This document shows positions 6,862-10,730 of a stretch of 10,730 nt of DNA, one piece after another (within the stretch, counting starts at the first letter, position 1; every line of letters begins with the position of its first letter). The translations under genes and the position numbers were made by a program. The notes below the pieces were generated by a model. The model made no database searches. It had not been told where the DNA came from and saw only the letters and a list, made by a program, of their open reading frames with translations. Origin of the DNA: Lachnospiraceae bacterium (GTDB lineage Bacteria; Bacillota; Clostridia; Lachnospirales; Lachnospiraceae); contig JAFUKK010000094.1 in the NCBI GenBank assembly GCA_017473665.1, forward strand, positions 1 through 10,730. The letters are read 5' to 3'.

Positions 6862-9300
6862 ATGAGGAGACCTTTGTTTGTCTTTTGCCTACTGGCCACG
6901 GCCTGCATCCGGATGGGATGTGGGCTGAACATCTTTCCGGATGGAAGAGAGCCGGTTGGGCAGGTGGGGCAGCTTCTGCTACGGGAGGAAGTGCCTCTTA
7001 TACAGGGACGGGTCTGTGAGAAGGACCCGCAGTTTATTTATGTAGAATCACTAGCAATAATGGAAGCTGCCATGGAGCAGCAGGAAGAGTATCAGGCCAT
7101 TCCGGCCAGTTCTTCCGCATCTTTTACCATTCCCAAGAAAATCAAAGTTAAATGTGAATATTCTCAGCAAGAGCACGGAGAGCAACCGAAGTTGGGCAGT
7201 ACTGTACTGGTCACGGGGGAATTTGTGCCCTTTTCCCGGGCAGGTAATCCGGGTCAGTTTGATGCCCGGGACTATTATGAAGGGCAAAATATTTGCGGAC
7301 AGTTGAAGGATTGTCAGGTATTGCAGGAGTCCGTAGACTATTCCGGGCTATTGGAAGGGCTACGACGATTGCGCCGGCAGTGTTCGGACAGAATCTATAG
7401 GTTACTGCCGGCAAAGGAGGCATCTATGCTAAATACCATTCTATTGGGAGAAAAGCAGGCTATGGACGATGAACTAAAGGAAGTGTATCGGAATGCAGGT
7501 ATTTTACATATTGCTTCTATCTCAGGTCTTCACGTGATGCTGATAGCCATGTCCATCTATCAGTTGCTACGAAGGTTGGGCGCCTCCATAGGCATATCCG
7601 GTGTGGTCAGCAGTATTCTATTGGTATTATATGGTATCATGACCGGCATGAGTACTTCTGCGGTAAGGGCCATTGCCATGTTTTTGATACGGATGCTGGG
7701 ACTGGTAATAGGGCGTACCTATGATATGCTGACAGCCTTGGGTTTGGTGGGTGTCATCATGGTAATCAGTCATCCATTGTATCTGCAGGATGCAGGCTTT
7801 CTGCTGTCTTTTGGAGCGGTATTGGGGATCGGTGTATTATGCCCTGTATTTAAGATGCGGGAGGAAAAGAGACTGGTAATGCGCAGGGTGTTTTCTCCGG
7901 GAATGGTGCGTCTGTGGAAAATACTGGGCAAGAATCTGGCGGGAGTAAGGGACTCTTTTTATTCCTGCACGGCAGTAAATCTGGTATTGTTGCCTATTCT
8001 GCTATGGTATTACTATGAGGTGCCGGTATATAGCTGGATATTGAATCTACTGATTATCCCCAGCCTAAGCGTGCTGGTAGCAATAGGGTGTGGGCTCATG
8101 GCAACACCGGCACTTGGATTTCTGGTACCAGTGGAGACAGAATTGTTACGGTTGTATGAGAATCTGTGCCAATGGACACAAAAGTGGCCGGGGCATACTT
8201 GGAACCCCGGGCGGCCGGAGGGCTGGACTGTGGTGGTGTATTACTTGGTGTTAGGACTGTTGGTATGGTGGAAGAGAAGGGGCGTCCACGCTTGGGTAGA
8301 GCGAAACTGTGACAGGATTCTTGTAGGAGTGCAGGAAAAAGCGCGCATTGCTAACCGAAAGCTATGTTTTCAGGAGAAAATGAAAGTGTTACTTGTAGGA
8401 GGAATGATGCGTCATATCAGATTATTGTTTATTGTTTTACTAATGTTTGGTATCTGCCTACTGGGCTATCATCCCCGAGAGAATCGTGTCACCTTTTTGG
8501 ATGTGGGACAGGGCGACTGTATCTGTGTGGAAACTGCATCCGGTCAGGTATATTTGTTTGACTGCGGCAGCAGTAGCCAGAGTAAGGTGGGGCAGTATGT
8601 GCTGAAACCTTATCTAAAATACTATGGAATCAATGAAATAGACGGGCTGTTTTTGTCTCATCCGGACAGTGATCATTGTAATGGAGCCGTGGAATTGCTG
8701 GAAAATCAGGAGGAATGGGGGATTATAGTGAAGCAGTTGTTCTTGCCGGAGAGAACTGGGAAGCAAGCATCTTCCGGGCAAATAGGGCAGGAATGGAGTG
8801 AAATATTAGCTGCTGCAAGATGTCCTGTGGAGTATGTTAGTGCAGGAGATATAGCAAAGGCAGAAAATATCAAATTATTATGTCTCCATCCCGGAATCCG
8901 TCAAGATTACAAGGATGGAAATCAAGCTTCCCAATGCTTTTATCTGGAAGTGGTGGGAGAGACGCAAAGTCTCTTGCGTGTATTGTTGACCGGTGATGTG
9001 GAGGGAGCCGGGGAAGTACAACTGCGGGAGGTATTAGCTGATTATGGAATCACACAAGTGGATGTATTGAAAGTGGCTCATCATGGGTCTAAGAACGGTA
9101 CTTCAGAAGAATTTTTACAAAGGATAGATGCGGAAATAGCAGTGATTTCCTGTGGTGAAAGGAATGTGTATGGACATCCCCACGGGGAGACATTGGAGCG
9201 GCTGAACCGGGATGGCGCGGTGGTTATGACGACGCCGGAGAGGGGTGCAATTGTAATAAAGATAGGAAAGGAATTGAGAGTACATGGATTTAAAGAATAA
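6862..9300 (+). CDS. comEC: ComEC/Rec2-family DNA internalisation channel
   Basis: ComEC is the polytopic membrane channel that moves transforming single-stranded DNA into the cytoplasm. This copy is 812 residues, full length for the family. An N-terminal hydrophobic helix and an OB-like soluble part (up to about residue 170) precede the Competence domain of many membrane helices (about 180-480). That domain has the signature ILHIASISGLHVML and a segment rich in GMSTSAVRA. After another helix, the C-terminal metallo-beta-lactamase-like domain (about 541-800) contains LDVGQGD (546-552), the metal motif His600-x-Asp602-x-Asp604-His605 in SHPDSDH, TGDVEG (Asp712) and AHHGS (His740, His741). The metal-site residues appear complete, so nuclease function is plausible. 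The ribosome site AGGAGG overlaps the stop of the GerMN gene, with a tight 4-base spacing to ATG 6862. The gene closes the five-gene operon; in many Firmicutes holA follows, but not here. Confidence 0.95.
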   Translation: MRRPLFVFCLLATACIRMGCGLNIFPDGREPVGQVGQLLLREEVPLIQGRVCEKDPQFIYVESLAIMEAAMEQQEEYQAIPASSSASFTIPKKIKVKCEYSQQEHGEQPKLGSTVLVTGEFVPFSRAGNPGQFDARDYYEGQNICGQLKDCQVLQESVDYSGLLEGLRRLRRQCSDRIYRLLPAKEASMLNTILLGEKQAMDDELKEVYRNAGILHIASISGLHVMLIAMSIYQLLRRLGASIGISGVVSSILLVLYGIMTGMSTSAVRAIAMFLIRMLGLVIGRTYDMLTALGLVGVIMVISHPLYLQDAGFLLSFGAVLGIGVLCPVFKMREEKRLVMRRVFSPGMVRLWKILGKNLAGVRDSFYSCTAVNLVLLPILLWYYYEVPVYSWILNLLIIPSLSVLVAIGCGLMATPALGFLVPVETELLRLYENLCQWTQKWPGHTWNPGRPEGWTVVVYYLVLGLLVWWKRRGVHAWVERNCDRILVGVQEKARIANRKLCFQEKMKVLLVGGMMRHIRLLFIVLLMFGICLLGYHPRENRVTFLDVGQGDCICVETASGQVYLFDCGSSSQSKVGQYVLKPYLKYYGINEIDGLFLSHPDSDHCNGAVELLENQEEWGIIVKQLFLPERTGKQASSGQIGQEWSEILAAARCPVEYVSAGDIAKAENIKLLCLHPGIRQDYKDGNQASQCFYLEVVGETQSLLRVLLTGDVEGAGEVQLREVLADYGITQVDVLKVAHHGSKNGTSEEFLQRIDAEIAVISCGERNVYGHPHGETLERLNRDGAVVMTTPERGAIVIKIGKELRVHGFKE

Positions 9301-9823
9301 TAAAGGCAATATAGAAATTATTAAAGATGCCGATGGCAAAAATTTGGTAATTGTAAATGATATACGTTTTAAAGGAAGACGCGGAATTGCTTGGAAAGAG
9401 GTAGAGAGCTATTTAAAAGAGTATATAGGAAACTATTATGAAATTTTGGAAACGTCAGAAAGGATATATATTAGCAGAGATTTACCGGACGAATTTTGTT
9501 TTTCTAAGGACACAAAAGCATTGAAAGGAACCAATGCAAAGGCAAAAGCCAATGCGGCGCAAGCTATAGGAGAATTAATACAGATAGCTACGAATAGAAA
9601 TATTTCGGAAGATTACGAAAAAAAGCATGGCAATAGGGCAAAGTGGGGATGGTATCGTTATGATGCCAGATTTGCACTACCGGTTTATAGTGAGACTGCG
9701 GTACTGGAGAGATATAATATCTTTTCGGTTCGCTTATTAATTCGTCATGCACGAGATGGAAAATTGTATTTGTATGATATATTGAGAACAAAAAAAGAAA
9801 CAAGTAAACCGCCAAGGCAATAG
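9284..9823 (+). CDS. Unknown protein, possible BECR-type nuclease toxin domain from a mobile element
   Basis: This 179-residue soluble protein has no signal peptide or membrane helix. Its start lies 17 bases inside the comEC tail, after a GGAAAGGA-like site, so translation may be coupled to comEC. It is much richer in AT than its neighbours (hand count about 32% GC over 9301-9540) and its Lys/Asn-rich codon use also differs, which suggests transfer. Visible blocks are IVNDIRFKGRRGIAWKEVE (about 28-46), a DLPDEF segment, the Ala/Lys-rich helix NAKAKANAAQAIGELIQIA, KWGWYRYDARFALPV (120-134) and RHARDGKLYLYDI (154-166). From memory, similar segments occur at the C-termini of phage MuF-like and large conjugative-element proteins, where they are treated as RelE/barnase/EndoU/colicin-like nucleases. 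Candidate active residues would be His115, Lys120, Arg125, Arg129, Arg154 and His155. The function is unproven; a stand-alone toxin or a remnant of a larger protein are both possible. Confidence 0.7.
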   Translation: MDLKNNKGNIEIIKDADGKNLVIVNDIRFKGRRGIAWKEVESYLKEYIGNYYEILETSERIYISRDLPDEFCFSKDTKALKGTNAKAKANAAQAIGELIQIATNRNISEDYEKKHGNRAKWGWYRYDARFALPVYSETAVLERYNIFSVRLLIRHARDGKLYLYDILRTKKETSKPPRQ

Positions 9824-9850
9824 CCTTACGGTCGTAAAACTCGCTTCTTC
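9790..9850 (-). ncRNA. Candidate ~60-nt antisense RNA over the 3' end of the unknown gene
   Basis: A near-consensus minus-strand promoter (9857-9885) predicts a transcript starting near 9850 and running left. Within 60 bases it meets a hairpin, read on the minus strand as ACCG (9832-9829), T, AAGGC (9827-9823), loop TATT, GCCTT (9818-9814), GG, CGGT (9811-9808). A T-rich tail follows, with seven consecutive T at 9796-9790. That is the layout of an intrinsic terminator working only on the minus strand. The RNA would cover the stop codon (9821-9823) and last dozen codons of the 9284-9823 gene. No plausible reading frame exists in it. The ends are predicted, not measured, and the lower stem is interrupted. 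Confidence 0.35.
9808..9832 (-). terminator. Minus-strand hairpin with T-rich tail
   Basis: The inner stem is AAGGC/GCCTT with a 4-base loop, and the outer stem is ACCG/CGGT with a small internal bulge (CC opposite A). On the minus strand it is followed by a T-rich stretch ending in seven T (9796-9790). On the plus strand the following bases are not T-rich, so it would not terminate the 9284-9823 gene. The T7 run lies about 11 bases beyond the stem, further than ideal, which lowers confidence. Confidence 0.4.
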
Positions 9851-9856
9851 CTCATT

Positions 9857-9885
9857 ATGATATAACAGGCAATGTGGAATGTCAA
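9857..9885 (-). promoter_or_regulatory. Near-consensus SigA promoter on the minus strand
   Basis: Read on the minus strand, this is TTGACA (9885-9880, perfect -35), a 17-base spacer, then TATCAT (9862-9857, one mismatch to TATAAT). It is the best promoter match in the window. Transcription would begin near 9850 and run into the 3' end of the 9284-9823 gene. No minus-strand coding gene lies downstream, so the product would be a noncoding or antisense RNA. Confidence 0.6.
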
Positions 9886-9971
9886 GGATAAATCGTCATT
9901 GTAAGTATTGGAGCCTATTTCTTTTGGTATATGTACAGCCAATTATGAATGGTCCTACCGCTTTTTCTTGG

Positions 9972-10000
9972 TTGCTATCATCGGCCTATAAGAATATAAT
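9972..10000 (+). promoter_or_regulatory. SigA-type promoter for the WYL regulator
   Basis: The -35 box is TTGCTA (9972-9977, four of six consensus bases), the spacer is 17 bases, and the -10 box is a perfect TATAAT (9995-10000). The start point would fall near 10007, inside the left arm of the inverted repeat at 10001-10035, giving a leader of about 56 bases before ATG 10063. A second TATAAT at 10038-10043 has no acceptable -35 box at the right distance. Confidence 0.5.
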
Positions 10001-10035
10001 AAAGATAACCTGACATATATTGTCGGGTTATCTTT
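10001..10035. terminator. 35-bp inverted repeat: bidirectional terminator or operator
   Basis: The 14-base arms AAAGATAACCTGAC (10001-10014) and GTCGGGTTATCTTT (10022-10035) are complementary except for one position that can form a G-U pair. The loop is ATATATT. Its A-start and T-end suit a bidirectional intrinsic terminator for the transcript arriving from the left. The 3' T-run is only three long, however, and the repeat lies immediately after a TATAAT box, where a repressor would block transcription of the regulator gene. I cannot decide between terminator and autoregulatory operator. Confidence 0.45.
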
Positions 10036-10062
10036 GATATAATATCTTCGGAGGCAAGAGAA

Positions 10063-10730
10063 ATGAAGGAAAGCCGTTTGTTTAAAATCTTATATTATCT
10101 GCTTGATAAAGGGTCAACAACTGCTCCGGAGCTGGCAGAAAGGTTCGAGGTATCTGTTAGAACTATTTATCGGGATATGGATGCGTTAAGTAGTGCAGGT
10201 ATTCCTGTTTATACTGAAAAGGGGCGTAACGGTGGGATTTATTTGTTGAGCGATTTTGTTTTAAATAAAGCCATCATATCAGAACAGGAAAAACAAGAGA
10301 TATTATCTGCATTGCAAGGATGGGCTGTTGTTGAAGAAAGATATAAAAAAGATATGCTGGAAAAACTTTCGGCAGTATTTCGTACACAATCGGTGGATTG
10401 GATTGAGGTGGATTTATCCAGATGGGGAGATAAACCAAGGGATAACACAAAATTTGAAATGATAAAGAATGCAATTATTCACAGAAGATGCATTGCCATT
10501 TTTTATGCCGGCTACTATGGAACAGTTGATGAGCGGGTGATTCAGCCGTTGAAACTATTTTATAAATCTAAGAGCTGGTACATCAAAGCTTATTGCAGAT
10601 TGAAGCAGGATTTTCGGATTTTTAAACTAAATCGTATTTTGAAATGGGAGCTTACGGAAGAAGAATTTCTTCCCATGACGTTCCCTGAAATGGATGCGCA
10701 ACAGCAGATACATAATGACATAGTATTACG
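10063..10730 (+). CDS. WYL-domain HTH transcriptional regulator, 3' end beyond window
   Basis: This DNA-binding regulator of the YafY/DeoR-like HTH plus WYL family is open to the window end, with 222 complete codons visible of a usual 290-320. The start is firm: GGAGG at 10050-10054 stands 8 bases before ATG 10063. Residues 1-55 form a winged HTH (SRLFKILYYLLDKG, TAPELAERFEVSVRTIYRDMDALSSAGIPV), followed by a wing with GRNGGIYLL. After a helical linker, the WYL domain begins near residue 131. It has the namesake motif as SWYIKAYC (Trp172-Tyr173-Ile174) and the later RIFKLNRI with its conserved Arg. WYL domains sense ligands, often nucleotides or single-stranded nucleic acid, and many control defence or mobile-element genes. 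The target here is not visible. The inverted repeat just upstream suggests autoregulation. Confidence 0.9.
   Translation, partial: MKESRLFKILYYLLDKGSTTAPELAERFEVSVRTIYRDMDALSSAGIPVYTEKGRNGGIYLLSDFVLNKAIISEQEKQEILSALQGWAVVEERYKKDMLEKLSAVFRTQSVDWIEVDLSRWGDKPRDNTKFEMIKNAIIHRRCIAIFYAGYYGTVDERVIQPLKLFYKSKSWYIKAYCRLKQDFRIFKLNRILKWELTEEEFLPMTFPEMDAQQQIHNDIVL

Larger units (their letters stand above)
9824..10062. other. 239-bp AT-rich intergenic region with two opposed promoters
   Basis: No protein gene is supported here. The stretch holds a minus-strand promoter at 9857-9885, a plus-strand promoter at 9972-10000, and a long inverted repeat at 10001-10035. The two promoters point away from each other, the left one into the unknown gene and the right one into the WYL regulator. 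Bases about 9886-9970 contain nothing I can name: no transposase fragment, tRNA or repeat is visible. The frame of the upstream gene stays open for 13 codons after its TAG (reading PYGRKTRFFLIMI), which may be an eroded C-terminus. Confidence 0.5.

Noticed and set aside
9824..9950. Short minus-strand frame ending MRKKRVLRP near 9826
   Set aside because: Its only ATG is 1 base past the -10 box, so it would not be in the transcript; longer versions lack a ribosome site.
10011..10043. Promoter using the second TATAAT at 10038-10043
   Set aside because: The -35-like TGACAT lies 21 bases away, outside the usual spacing, and the position at 17 bases is ATATAT.
1..10730. CRISPR array, tRNA, rRNA or insertion sequence
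   Set aside because: I saw no regularly spaced repeats, cloverleaf arms, rRNA signature or transposase motifs; the ACGGTCGTAAAACT stretch near 9828 only superficially resembles 16S rRNA.

Overview
The window looks like chromosomal DNA of a Gram-positive anaerobe of the Clostridia, most likely a Lachnospiraceae relative. This rests on strong GGAGG-type ribosome binding sites, SigA-like promoters, GerMN lipoproteins, a ComEA/ComEC pair, moderate GC, and tightly packed co-directional genes. The genus cannot be fixed from sequence alone. All supported protein genes are on the plus strand.

Left block (1-2924): the 3' part of an acetylornithine aminotransferase gene (argD, cut by the window edge) overlaps by 10 bases a gene for a membrane-anchored family 1 type extracellular solute-binding protein. 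A small YdcZ/DUF606 four- or five-helix DMT-type membrane protein follows. No ABC permease or ATPase gene accompanies the binding protein.

Central block (2925-9300): a good SigA promoter (TTGTCA-17-TACAAT) and a short structured leader start a compact operon of five genes. They are a ComEA-like SLBB plus helix-hairpin-helix protein that looks like a lipoprotein, an OmpR-family response regulator, a two-helix sensor histidine kinase with HAMP, a GerMN lipoprotein, and the DNA-uptake channel ComEC. The two DNA-uptake genes thus bracket a complete two-component system plus an exported lipoprotein. The kinase-regulator-GerMN order recalls MtrA-MtrB-LpqB of actinobacteria. A reasonable inference is that an envelope-sensing module is transcribed together with the DNA-import machinery.

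Right block (9284-10730): base composition drops sharply at the end of comEC (about 52% GC in a sample of late comEC, about 32% just after it). A 179-residue protein of unknown function starts inside the comEC tail. It resembles domains found on phage and mobile-element proteins and may be a nuclease-type toxin. Over its stop codon lies a candidate antisense RNA of about 60 nt, with a near-consensus minus-strand promoter (TTGACA-17-TATCAT) and a hairpin plus T-rich terminator. A 35-bp near-perfect inverted repeat follows, directly downstream of a second promoter, then a WYL-domain HTH regulator that runs off the window. This right block looks like accessory DNA placed behind the competence operon.
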